Numbered from the stretch's first letter, positions 1 to 6,936 are shown. The stretch: DNA of 10,392 bases from Planctomycetota bacterium (GCA_030616465.1 JAUWXH010000024.1:1-10392); one strand, 5' to 3'. The notes: a model not told the origin generated them from the letters alone. A program made the numbers and translations.

Positions 1-1887
1 GCGCAGGGCCATCTCGCGTTCGAACTGGAGCGGCCCGAGGTACTCCTCGAGGTGCTGGACCTCGACGGTCTCGGGCACCTCTTGCCCGCGGGCGATCTTG
101 GCCGCCAACCCCCGACAGACCGTCCCGATCGATCGCTCCAGGTTGCGTACGCCGGGCTCCCGCGTGTAGGCCTCGATAATCGTGCGCAGCGTGTGGTCGG
201 CGAAGGTGATCTCGCGGTCGCCGAGACCGTTCCGCTCGCGCTGCCGCTTCACCAGGTAGCGCTTGGCGATTTCGAGCTTCTCGGCCGTGGTGTAGCCGGG
301 CAGGTCGATCACCTCCATGCGATCTCTCAAGGCCGCCTCGACCGGGTCCATGTAATTGGCGGTGCCGATGAAGAGCACGCGGGACAGGTCGAAGGGGACG
401 CTGAGATAGTGGTCGGTGAAGCTGTGGTTCTGCTCGGGGTCGAGGACTTCGAGCAGTGCCGAGGCCGGGTCGCCGCGGAAGTCGGTCCCCAGCTTGTCCA
501 GCTCATCCAGCATCAGCACGGGGTTGCGCGACCCGGCTTTGCGAATTTCCTGGAGGATGCGACCCGGGATCGCCCCGATGTACGTGCGCCGGTGGCCGCG
601 GATGTCGGCTTCGTCGCGAATGCCCCCGAGCGCCATGCGGATGAACTTGCGGCCCAATGCCCGCGCGATGCTCTGGCCGAGGGAGGTTTTGCCGACGCCG
701 GGCGGGCCGGCGAAGCACAGAATCGGTCCCTTGCCGTCGGGGTTGAGCTTGCGGACCGCCAGGTACTCCAGCAGCCGCCGCTTGGGCTTCTCCAGGCCGT
801 AGTGATCCTCGTCGAGGATGGCTTCGGCCCGCTGAAGGTCGAGGTTGTCCTCGGTCTCGACGTTCCAGGGCATCTCGCAGAGCCACTCGAGGTAGTCGCG
901 GATGACGCCGGTCTCCGGCGAAACCTGCGGAATCCGCTCGAGCCGACCGAATTCGCGCTCGGCCTCCTTACGGACGGCTTCGGGCATCCCGGCCGCGTCG
1001 ATCTGCTTGCGCAGCTCCTCCAACTCCGCGGCGCGCGTATCGCCTTCGCCCAGTTCCTTCTGAATCGCCTTGAGCTGCTGGTGCAGGAAGTATTCGCGTT
1101 GCGACTTGTCGATCTGACCGCGTACGTCCGTCTGGATCTTCTCGGCCAGTTGCAGCACCTCGAGCTGGTTTTGCAGGGTGGCGTTGACCTTGCGGAGCCG
1201 CTCGGGCACGTCGAAGGTCTCCAGCAGCTCCTGCTTCTGCACCAGCCCCAGCGAGAGGTTGGCCGCCAGAAAGTCTGCCAATGCTCCCGGCTTCTCGATG
1301 CTTGCCAGAATCTGCGTAGCCTCTTCGGGCACGTTCGGGCTGAGGGCGATGACCTGCTCGGCCGCACGCCGGGCGTTGTGCAACAGCGCCTCCAGCTCGA
1401 TCGACGACTCGACCGCGTCCTCGTGCGGGTTGCACAGCGCACGCCAATACGGGTCGGTGCTCACGAACTGCTCCACCCCCACGCGCAGCAACCCGTGGAC
1501 CAACAGGGTATTGGTTCCGTCCGGCATGCGCAGCAGCTTGAGCACGTTGGCGGCCGTTCCGACCCGGTAGATGTCGTCGATGCCCGGGTCCTCAACGTCT
1601 TCACGGCGCTGGGTAAAGACGGCCAGCAGCTTGTTGCCGGCCAGCACCGCGTCGATCAGCCGCTTGGATTTCTCCCGTCCGATGGTGATCGGCACCACGG
1701 TCCCGGGAAAGACCACGATGTTGCGTACCGGGAGGACCGGCAGCTCGCGCGGGATGTCGGGCGGACGGTCCTCGTCCGGCTTGCCCCCGGGCGCCAACGC
1801 CGCCTGCGGCGCGTCCTTTGCCGGCTTGTCGGAGGGCTGTTCCTCCGGCGCGGTCACGTCGTTTTCATCTTCGGGAGCGTGATCCAT
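1..1887 (-). CDS. lon: ATP-dependent protease Lon (3' end missing)
   Basis: Lon is a cytoplasmic homo-oligomeric AAA+ serine protease that degrades misfolded and selected regulatory proteins. The frame stays open from ATG at 1887 to the window edge, giving 629 residues. An acidic, proline-rich leader of about 45 residues precedes the Lon N-terminal (substrate-binding) domain, which opens with LPVLPVRNIVVFPG at 49-62. A helical segment with REYFLHQQLKAIQKELGE lies at 264-281. The AAA+ module follows: Walker A GPPGVGKT at 394-401, the Lon-typical GGIRDEADIRGHRRTYIGA stretch just after it, Walker B LMLDELDK at 458-465, and a sensor/arginine-finger stretch ending RDRMEVIDLPGYT near 521-533. The C-terminal protease domain with its Ser-Lys dyad lies outside the window, so proteolytic competence cannot be judged. 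The start is supported by AGAAGG six bases upstream, lying inside the end of hsp20, which suggests coupled translation. Confidence 0.97.
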   Translation of the reverse strand, partial: MDHAPEDENDVTAPEEQPSDKPAKDAPQAALAPGGKPDEDRPPDIPRELPVLPVRNIVVFPGTVVPITIGREKSKRLIDAVLAGNKLLAVFTQRREDVEDPGIDDIYRVGTAANVLKLLRMPDGTNTLLVHGLLRVGVEQFVSTDPYWRALCNPHEDAVESSIELEALLHNARRAAEQVIALSPNVPEEATQILASIEKPGALADFLAANLSLGLVQKQELLETFDVPERLRKVNATLQNQLEVLQLAEKIQTDVRGQIDKSQREYFLHQQLKAIQKELGEGDTRAAELEELRKQIDAAGMPEAVRKEAEREFGRLERIPQVSPETGVIRDYLEWLCEMPWNVETEDNLDLQRAEAILDEDHYGLEKPKRRLLEYLAVRKLNPDGKGPILCFAGPPGVGKTSLGQSIARALGRKFIRMALGGIRDEADIRGHRRTYIGAIPGRILQEIRKAGSRNPVLMLDELDKLGTDFRGDPASALLEVLDPEQNHSFTDHYLSVPFDLSRVLFIGTANYMDPVEAALRDRMEVIDLPGYTTAEKLEIAKRYLVKRQRERNGLGDREITFADHTLRTIIEAYTREPGVRNLERSIGTVCRGLAAKIARGQEVPETVEVQHLEEYLGPLQFEREMALR

Positions 1888-2279
1888 AGGTAGCCTTCTT
1901 GGCATGTCGCCTCGACCGCATCGACGGCGACCGGTTCCGGCAGGTCGATCTCACGGAGGAATGGGCCTTCGTCGATCTCCATCGCATGCACGCTCAGGGG
2001 GCCCTCGACCCCTGCCGGTCGCGCCTGGCCCCGGAGCCCACTGATGGTCACGCGTGTCTGCTCGGCGCAGCGGACGTCGATTTCGTCCGGGTTCATCCCG
2101 GCCAGCTCGACGCAGATATGGTAGGCGTCGCGCGTCTCGTAGACGTTGGTGGCCGGTTGCCAGGTTTTCGAGTCGCGAAAGTGGACGAAGCTGCGCCGCG
2201 CCATCTCGTCCATGATGTCGTGGATCTTCCGCGACCACTCATTCACGTTCTGCTCGTCGCCGAATCTGCCGAACGCCAT
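1854..2279 (-). CDS. hsp20: small heat-shock protein, Hsp20 / alpha-crystallin family
   Basis: This is an ATP-independent holdase chaperone that keeps unfolding proteins soluble in the cytoplasm. The protein has 141 residues, usual for bacterial Hsp20. A short helical N-terminus (about 1-38) is followed by the alpha-crystallin domain: WQPATNVYETRDAYHICVEL from 40, the conserved ELAGMNPDEIDV at 58-69, GPFLREIDLPEPV at 105-117, and GYLWITLPK at 129-137. The C-terminal tail is only a few residues long and lacks the I-x-I motif that many family members use for oligomer contacts. Translation probably starts at ATG 2279 behind GGTGGTGA. The last 34 nt overlap the start of lon in another frame, so holdase and protease are probably made from one mRNA. 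I see no CIRCE inverted repeat upstream. Confidence 0.93.
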   Translation of the reverse strand: MAFGRFGDEQNVNEWSRKIHDIMDEMARRSFVHFRDSKTWQPATNVYETRDAYHICVELAGMNPDEIDVRCAEQTRVTISGLRGQARPAGVEGPLSVHAMEIDEGPFLREIDLPEPVAVDAVEATCQEGYLWITLPKMKTT

Positions 2280-2335
2280 GGGTCACCACCGTATGCCGCC
2301 TGCGGCTCGCGTTTCCAACCAGCATTTGCGCCCGC

Positions 2336-2341
2336 ATTGTA
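2336..2341 (-). promoter_or_regulatory. possible -10 element for hsp20-lon
   Basis: Read on the minus strand, TACAAT (5 of 6 to TATAAT) lies about 56 nt upstream of the hsp20 start. The best -35 at 17 bp is TCGCAA, only 3 of 6. A second possible -10, TATAAC, lies further upstream at 2401-2396. A heat-shock sigma factor could use different elements, so this is tentative. Confidence 0.3.
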
Positions 2342-2375
2342 GCGACGGGCGGGCGAAGTTGCGACGAAATCCCGG

Positions 2376-2403
2376 TAGACGTGCGCCCGGCGGTCGTTAT
2401 AGT
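2376..2403 (+). promoter_or_regulatory. possible promoter of the amidase gene
   Basis: TAGACG (2376-2381, 4 of 6 to TTGACA) is separated by 16 bp from TATAGT (2398-2403, 5 of 6 to TATAAT). The predicted start of transcription is near 2410, giving a leader of about 40 nt before the ATG at 2452. The -10 overlaps a minus-strand TATAAC (2401-2396), so two divergent promoters could compete here. Confidence 0.45.
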
Positions 2404-2451
2404 GGGGCCAACCCTCGCGGCACACAGACCGGCGAACAGTGGGAGTCTCTC

Positions 2452-3177
2452 ATGCAACGGAGTGCGCTGAGCGTCTGCGTCATTACGCTTGTCCTGGCCG
2501 GATGTGCCGCCACGCCCAAATCATCCTATTCGCGGCTGCCGGCACCGCTCTTGTCCACCGGCAAGCGGGTCGCGCTGCCGGCGCCACCGCGGCGACCACA
2601 GCCCCGGCTCACCCGCCCGCGGAGCACAGGTCTGCCGACGGTGCGCCTGAATGCCCGCGAGCTGATTCCCCCGGGGGGCATCAAGCCCGGCCGCTGGAAA
2701 ACCGTCGTAGTGCACCACTCCGGCAGCCCCAACTCCAGCCCGCAGAGCATGCACGAGTATCACCTCAGACGCGGCTGGTCACGCGGGCTCGGTTACCACT
2801 TCGTGATCGGCAACGGCGTTGCCTACCCGGACGGCAAAGTCTTTGTCGGCCCACGCTGGAAACGGCAGACCAACGGGGCGCACTGCAAGAGCTCGCCCGG
2901 TCGCTACTTCGGCGCCTGGCGCGGCAGCAACTACTTCAACACCCATGGCATCGGCATCTGCCTGATCGGGAACTTCGAGAATAGCTCGCCGACGTCAAGG
3001 CAATTGGCGGCCCTTGCTCAGCTCATTCAGTTCCTCTGTGCGAAGGCGGGGATCGACCGGTCTGAGATTCACGGGCATGGTGAAGTGACGCAGCAGACGG
3101 CCTGCCCGGGGAAGCGCTTGAACATGGCCCAGGTCCGCCACGCGGTGAACCGCGTCTACGCCGGCACCTATCGTTGA
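2452..3177 (+). CDS. lipoprotein N-acetylmuramoyl-L-alanine amidase (PGRP / amidase_2 fold)
   Basis: The predicted role is cleavage of the bond between N-acetylmuramic acid and L-alanine in peptidoglycan, in cell-wall remodelling or recycling. The 241-residue protein starts with a lipoprotein signal: a hydrophobic stretch ending in lipobox LAGC with Cys18. A Pro/Arg-rich linker runs from about 29 to 65. The catalytic domain runs from about 82 to the end. Its zinc ligands by family analogy are His88 in VVVHHSG, His209 in HGHGEV and Cys218 in TACPG; Tyr115 in GYHFVIGNG corresponds to the active-site tyrosine. Thr216 occupies the place of the T7 lysozyme lysine, as in animal amidase PGRPs. All three ligands are present, so activity is expected. 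The start at 2452 was chosen because GGGAG lies six bases upstream and the signal peptide begins there, although the frame is open further upstream. Transcribed divergently from hsp20 and convergently with htrA. Confidence 0.9.
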   Translation: MQRSALSVCVITLVLAGCAATPKSSYSRLPAPLLSTGKRVALPAPPRRPQPRLTRPRSTGLPTVRLNARELIPPGGIKPGRWKTVVVHHSGSPNSSPQSMHEYHLRRGWSRGLGYHFVIGNGVAYPDGKVFVGPRWKRQTNGAHCKSSPGRYFGAWRGSNYFNTHGIGICLIGNFENSSPTSRQLAALAQLIQFLCAKAGIDRSEIHGHGEVTQQTACPGKRLNMAQVRHAVNRVYAGTYR

Positions 3178-3228
3178 TTGGGAGCCGCACACCGGTGCGC
3201 GCGTCGACGACCGGTGGGGTGTCGGCCG

Positions 3229-4635
3229 CTACGGGGGCACCTTGAGCGTGCCGCGACCGCGCACGGCGATGGCCACCGTGCCGGCTTGACTAGAGACCCG
3301 CCGCCGAAACCCGACGATGTCATTGACGGGCGCCTCGCCCACCTGCTCGATGACGTCGCCGATTTGCACGCGCGCCCGCTCGGCGGGACTCCTCTCCAGC
3401 ACGTCGATCACGATCACGCCGGTCGCATTGACGTCCGCATTCATGCGCAGCCGCGAATCAGGCGTGAGATTCGCCAGGCGCATGCCACGCCACAAGATCG
3501 CCCCGCCGCGCATCCAACTGATGCGGCTCACCTGCCGGCGGTCGATGATCACCGAGACGGTGAGACGTTTCGGGCCGCGGTACAGATCGATGGGGACGGA
3601 CTGTCCGACGGGGGTTGCGGCAACCTGCTCAGCCAGATTAGCCGGACCGCGGACCTGCTGGTGTTTATAGCGCAGGATCAGATCACCTTCGCGGATGTTC
3701 ACCTTCGCGGCCGGCCCGCCGGACTCGACTTCCACCACGACCACCCCGAAGTCCTGCCCGATGCCGGCCGTGGCGCGCTCCACCTGTTCCGGCGACCGAA
3801 CCGTCACACCCAGGTAGCCGTACTCGATTGAACGACCCTCGACCAGTTGTTCAATCAGCCGGCGGCGGGCCGGCGTCAGCGGAATTGCAAAACCGATCCC
3901 CTCGTCAACCGCCGAGCGCGTGTGCATCGCCGTCACGATCCCGACCAGCTCGCCATGGATGTTGAACAGCGGGCCGCCGGAGTTGCCCGGGTTGATCGCC
4001 GCCGTCGTCTGGATCATGTCGTGGTAGAGGCGGTCGTCCACTTCGCCCAGGCCGGGCAGCCGTCGGCTCAGGTTCGATATCACCCCCACCGACGCACTGA
4101 GCTGCCCGTCACCACCGAGGCCGAAAGGATTACCCAACGCGATGGTCCACTGGCCGCGGGCGACGCTGGACCAATCGCAGAACTTGGCCGGCTCCAGCGG
4201 GGCACGCTCGACCCGCAGGACGGCCAGGTCGGCACGTGGGTCGGCCGAGACGATGGCGGCGGGCAGAGTTCGACCGTCGTGGAACATGACCTCGATTTGG
4301 CTGGCCGATTGGATGACGTGCTCGTTGGTCAGGATCAGCCCGTCGCGGCCGATCACCGTCCCGCTCGCGTTGACCACCACCAGTTGCTCGAAGGTGCCCG
4401 CGTCCGGTCCGTCCCGCACGCCCGGCAACACTGCCACGTAACGGCGCTTGACCCGGATGCCCACGACGCTCGGCGAAACGCGCTCGATCACCTGCTGGAA
4501 GGCCCGCTGAACGGTCTCCAGCGTCGCGACCGGATCTTCTGCACCGTCGTCGCCTACGCTCGTAACCGGCGCGGCTACGATCAACAGTAGAAACAGCAGC
4601 ACAACGCACAGCCATAACGGTAATAGGCGCGGCAT
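3229..4635 (-). CDS. htrA: HtrA/Deg-type trypsin-like serine protease with two PDZ domains
   Basis: Deg/HtrA proteases degrade or refold damaged proteins outside the cytoplasmic membrane. The 468-residue protein has an N-terminal hydrophobic segment (about 3-22) that acts as a signal peptide or membrane anchor. The protease domain carries the full triad: His106 in LTNEHV, Asp136 in RADLAVL and Ser219 in the GNSGGP motif. PDZ1 spans about 272-365 with the carboxylate-binding loop near YGYLGV. PDZ2 spans about 378-463 and includes the GDVIEQVGEAPV strand-helix. Two PDZ domains fit DegP/DegQ/MucD organisation rather than single-PDZ DegS. The start at 4635 has TGGAG about ten bases upstream and begins the signal segment directly. 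It lies 112 nt after recA in the same direction, with a promoter-like TATAAT in between. DegP versus DegQ type cannot be decided here. Confidence 0.93.
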   Translation of the reverse strand: MPRLLPLWLCVVLLFLLLIVAAPVTSVGDDGAEDPVATLETVQRAFQQVIERVSPSVVGIRVKRRYVAVLPGVRDGPDAGTFEQLVVVNASGTVIGRDGLILTNEHVIQSASQIEVMFHDGRTLPAAIVSADPRADLAVLRVERAPLEPAKFCDWSSVARGQWTIALGNPFGLGGDGQLSASVGVISNLSRRLPGLGEVDDRLYHDMIQTTAAINPGNSGGPLFNIHGELVGIVTAMHTRSAVDEGIGFAIPLTPARRRLIEQLVEGRSIEYGYLGVTVRSPEQVERATAGIGQDFGVVVVEVESGGPAAKVNIREGDLILRYKHQQVRGPANLAEQVAATPVGQSVPIDLYRGPKRLTVSVIIDRRQVSRISWMRGGAILWRGMRLANLTPDSRLRMNADVNATGVIVIDVLERSPAERARVQIGDVIEQVGEAPVNDIVGFRRRVSSQAGTVAIAVRGRGTLKVPP

Positions 4636-4692
4636 GGCCGGATCATCTCCACAGAACCTACCCCAGGCATTCTTCGACCAACGGAGCCAGGC

Positions 4693-4720
4693 GGATCAGC
4701 CGCGGCGGCCGCAGCGATCC
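4693..4720 (-). other. stem-loop in the recA-htrA gap (htrA leader)
   Basis: On the minus strand the 28 bases fold into a 5-bp stem (GGATC/GATCC) stacked on a 6-bp GC-rich stem with one bulged T and one G-T pair, closing a 5-base loop. No T tract follows, so it is not a typical intrinsic terminator. If the TATAAT at 4736-4731 is used, this hairpin is almost the first thing in the htrA transcript and might stabilise its 5' end. Confidence 0.5.
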
Positions 4721-4730
4721 TAGCGCCGGG

Positions 4731-4736
4731 ATTATA
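4731..4736 (-). promoter_or_regulatory. perfect -10 hexamer upstream of htrA
   Basis: TATAAT on the minus strand lies about 95 nt upstream of the htrA start and 12 nt beyond the recA stop. The expected -35 position, inside the end of recA, has only a poor match. This would allow htrA expression independent of recA, but it rests on one hexamer. Confidence 0.4.
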
Positions 4737-4747
4737 GGACATGCACG

Positions 4748-5857
4748 CTAACGTTTGCGGGCGGCGGCGGCGATTGCCGCGGGCCGCGCTGACCGGCTAG
4801 CGCTCGCAGCGGCCCCCGAACGCTGCCCTTTCCCGCCCTTCTCCGCCTCCGGCTCCGGCTCCGGACACTTGATCGCGAGAACCTTCTCCCGAATCGCCTC
4901 GAAGACGTCCGAGTTGTCCCGCAGGAACTGGCGCGCGTTCTCACGGCCCTGTCCCAGCCGCGTTTGCCCGAAGCTGTACCAGGTCCCGGACCGCGACACC
5001 ACGCCGCAACTCGCGCCCATGTCGAGCACGTCGGCCTCGCGGCTGATGCCGCCTTCGAAGAGGATGTCGAATTCGCCCTCGCGGAACGGCGGGGCGACCT
5101 TGTTCTTGACCACTTTGGCCCGCACACGCGTGCCGATCACCTTGTCGCCGTCCTTGAGCATCCCGATCCGCCGCGTGTCGATCCGCACCGAGCTGTAGAA
5201 CTTCAGCGCTCGCCCGCCGGGGGTCGTCTCCGGGCTGCCGTACATCACCCCGATCTTCTCGCGGATCTGGTTGATGAAGACGATGGCGGTGCGGCTCTTG
5301 CCGCAGATCCCGGTCAGTTTCCGCATGGCCTGGCTCATCATGCGGGCCTGGGCCCCCACCTGGACCTCGCCCATCTGTCCCTCCAGCTCGTGCCGCGGAA
5401 CCAGCGCCGCCACCGAGTCGATCGCGATCACGTCGAGCGCGCTCGACCGCACCAGCAGGTCGCAAACCTCCAAGGCCTCTTCGCCACAACTGGGCTGGTT
5501 CACCATCAGCTCTTCCAGGTTGACGCCGATCCGCTTGGCCCAGCTTGGATCGAAGGCGTGCTCGACGTCGATGAAGGCGGCGGCGCCGCCGGCCTTTTGG
5601 GCCTCGGCGATGATGTGCAGCATGAGCGTGGTTTTTCCGGAGGCTTCGGGTCCGAAGATTTCGACCGTGCGGCCGCGCGGAATCCCCCCACCGCCGAGCG
5701 CCAGGTCGAGCGAGAGGGCGCCGGTGGGGATGCCGTCGGTCCGCCCGCCCGGCTGGTCTTTGAGGTACATGATCGTGCCCTTGCCGTAGGACTTCTCGAT
5801 CTGCTGAATCGCTCGGTTGAGCGCTTCCTTACGGTTTTCCTCACGCGATTGTGCCAT
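4748..5857 (-). CDS. recA: recombinase RecA
   Basis: RecA forms filaments on single-stranded DNA, drives homologous strand exchange and triggers LexA self-cleavage in the SOS response. The protein has 369 residues. Visible motifs are Walker A GPEASGKT at 69-76, the catalytic glutamate Glu99 in FIDVEH, Walker B ending at Asp147 in [10 protein letters not shown], loop L1 around [20 protein letters not shown] (159-178), and loop L2 from [14 protein letters not shown] with Gln197. The core is complete and no intein is present. The tail after about 331 is unusual: a short acidic patch (EPEPEAEK) is followed by about 30 Gly/Ser/Ala/Arg residues ending in RKR, where E. coli RecA is acidic. The start at 5857 was preferred over an upstream in-frame codon at 5926: it gives the family-typical N-terminus and has GAGGG seven bases upstream. 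The gene follows nnrE by 116 nt, with its own promoter-like elements. Confidence 0.97.
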   Translation of the reverse strand: MAQSREENRKEALNRAIQQIEKSYGKGTIMYLKDQPGGRTDGIPTGALSLDLALGGGGIPRGRTVEIFGPEASGKTTLMLHIIAEAQKAGGAAAFIDVEHAFDPSWAKRIGVNLEELMVNQPSCGEEALEVCDLLVRSSALDVIAIDSVAALVPRHELEGQMGEVQVGAQARMMSQAMRKLTGICGKSRTAIVFINQIREKIGVMYGSPETTPGGRALKFYSSVRIDTRRIGMLKDGDKVIGTRVRAKVVKNKVAPPFREGEFDILFEGGISREADVLDMGASCGVVSRSGTWYSFGQTRLGQGRENARQFLRDNSDVFEAIREKVLAIKCPEPEPEAEKGGKGQRSGAAASASRSARPAAIAAAARKR

Positions 5858-5879
5858 TGGCTTACCCTCGCAAACTTGG

Positions 5880-5908
5880 CCGGCCCGGGCCTGCAACGCC
5901 CGCGCCGG
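5880..5908 (-). other. stem-loop in the recA leader
   Basis: Two 11-base arms (5880-5890 and 5898-5908) pair with a single mismatch around a 7-base loop. On the recA mRNA the hairpin ends about 22 nt before the ATG, just ahead of the GAGGG ribosome binding site. No T tract follows, so it is not a standard terminator. A regulatory role is possible but not shown. Confidence 0.55.
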
Positions 5909-5949
5909 ACCGGTAGCCTCTCTCAAGCGAACCCGTTGTGGCCCCTGCC

Positions 5950-5977
5950 ATTATCCAAACAAATTGCTAACAATCAA
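5950..5977 (-). promoter_or_regulatory. recA promoter with small inverted repeat
   Basis: On the minus strand TTGATT (5977-5972, 4 of 6 to TTGACA) is separated by 16 bp from GATAAT (5955-5950, 5 of 6). The -35 overlaps the nnrE stop codon. A perfect ATTG-N4-CAAT inverted repeat at 5963-5974 overlaps the -35 and the start of the spacer, where a repressor could act. I see neither the E. coli CTGT-N8-ACAG box nor the Gram-positive GAAC-N4-GTTC box. The predicted leader is about 85 nt. Confidence 0.55.
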
Positions 5978-6690
5978 GACCCGCCGGACGATTCTTCCCG
6001 CCCGGGAATCAACTCCCGCGGAACCCCAATGTCCACCACGATGATCCGTCCCACGAATGCCTCCGCGGCCGGCCTGGTGCAGCCGACCTTCGCCGCCACG
6101 AAGGTCACCGTCGCATCCGCGCGGAAGCACGGCTCGGCCGCTTCGCCGCTGTCGCCGCCCAGCCCGGATGGAATGTCGATCGCCACACGCCGCGCGCGGG
6201 GCGCTGCGTTGGCCAACTTGATCAGTTCGGCGATCGTTCCGCGCGGCGCGCCCTTCGACCCAGTGCCGAGCAGCCCATCGACGATCACGTCGGCCCGCTC
6301 GGCCTCGCGGCGAGTTTCATCGAGACCGTCCGGCTCGAACGCGTCGATCAGCGGCTCGCCGGTCTTCTGGTAGATGCGCAGGTTCACCGCCGCGTCGCCC
6401 TTCGTCTTTTCCCGCGGCACCGCCAGGGCGACTGTCACCTGCACACCGGCGTTTCGCAAGTGCCGGGCGACCACGAATCCGTCGCCGCCGTTGTTGCCCG
6501 GTCCGCACAGGATGAGCACGCGTGAGCGGCGTGGGTTGACGAGCACGTCGTGAACGAAATCCGCCACGCCTCGACCGGCGTTTTCCATCAGCACCAGCCC
6601 GGGAATGCCGACGTGCTCGATCGCCAGGACATCTACTTCGCGGATCTGCTCGCACGTCAGCGGCTTGCCGGGTGCATAGGGGATGGGCAT
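5974..6690 (-). CDS. nnrE: NAD(P)H-hydrate epimerase (YjeF N-terminal domain)
   Basis: This enzyme interconverts the R and S forms of NAD(P)HX, the damaged hydrated form of NAD(P)H, so that a dehydratase can restore the cofactor. The 238-residue protein has a Rossmann-like YjeF_N fold with MENAGRG at 35-41, the signature GPGNNGGDG at 63-71, DGLLGTG at 138-144 and IDIPSGL at 171-177, all diagnostic. The ADP/ATP-dependent dehydratase domain (NnrD), often fused at the C-terminus, is absent, so the partner must be encoded elsewhere. The start at ATG 6690 was chosen because GGAG lies seven bases upstream; an upstream in-frame TTG at 6726 would add 12 residues with no clear ribosome site. The gene lies directly upstream of recA in the same direction. 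Confidence 0.93.
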   Translation of the reverse strand: MPIPYAPGKPLTCEQIREVDVLAIEHVGIPGLVLMENAGRGVADFVHDVLVNPRRSRVLILCGPGNNGGDGFVVARHLRNAGVQVTVALAVPREKTKGDAAVNLRIYQKTGEPLIDAFEPDGLDETRREAERADVIVDGLLGTGSKGAPRGTIAELIKLANAAPRARRVAIDIPSGLGGDSGEAAEPCFRADATVTFVAAKVGCTRPAAEAFVGRIIVVDIGVPRELIPGREESSGGS

Positions 6691-6737
6691 ACGTGCGCTC
6701 CGACCGGCGAATCGTCGCTCGTTCAAACCCGGTCCAG

Positions 6738-6743
6738 ATTATA
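6738..6743 (-). promoter_or_regulatory. perfect -10 hexamer upstream of nnrE
   Basis: TATAAT on the minus strand lies 47 nt upstream of the chosen nnrE start. No good -35 is seen at 16-18 bp. It supports the ATG at 6690 as the start, because the TTG at 6726 would be only about five bases from the predicted transcription start. Confidence 0.4.
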
Positions 6744-6810
6744 CCGCGAAAATGTGCGGGCGCACGCCAGGTAGAACCCTGTAATCTGCGGACGGCAGCA
6801 GCGCCCCACT

Positions 6811-6915
6811 GTCATTCTGACGGAGCGCAGCGACCAAAGAATCTTGTTTCATCCCGCCGAGGCTACCGGAGCACGAGGCCAGATCCTTCGCTTCGCTCAG
6901 GATGACGGGCGGGAT
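6811..6915. repeat. imperfect inverted repeat element, dispersed-repeat type
   Basis: The left arm (6811-6844) begins GTCATTCTGA and ends GAATCT. The right arm (6881-6906), read on the opposite strand, begins GTCATCCTGA, continues GCGAAGCGAAG and ends GATCT. The arms match after small gaps. A second nested pair, ATCCCGCC (6851-6858) and GGCGGGAT (6908-6915), is perfect. From memory, sequences of the form TCATTCTGAGCG-AAGCG-AAGAATCT occur as scattered intergenic repeats in many bacterial genomes. There is no coding capacity. The element fills most of the gap between the end of the 694-aa gene and the nnrE promoter. It may be a small non-autonomous mobile element or a transcript-end hairpin. 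Confidence 0.65.
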
Positions 6916-6936
6916 GCTCCATCGCTCCCCAAGCTC

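Noticed and set aside
52..1893. A 613-codon open frame on the plus strand
   Set aside because: It is antisense to lon, which has clear motifs throughout. High G+C with strong third-position bias opens the opposite strand, and the translation shows no recognisable domain.
2280..2451. A CIRCE or similar heat-shock operator upstream of hsp20
   Set aside because: No TTAGCACTC-N9-GAGTGCTAA-like repeat was found in the gap.
3178..3228. A bidirectional terminator between the amidase and htrA
   Set aside because: There is a short CACCGGTG palindrome at 3190-3197 and a repeated ACCGGTG, but no stable stem followed by a T tract.
5858..5926. A longer RecA start at 5926
   Set aside because: The extra 23 residues are not typical of RecA and lie over the leader hairpin, while ATG 5857 has a good GAGGG site.
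4964..6373. A 469-codon open frame on the plus strand
   Set aside because: It runs antisense across recA, the gap and nnrE. Crossing two unrelated genes and a promoter is typical of a G+C-driven shadow frame.
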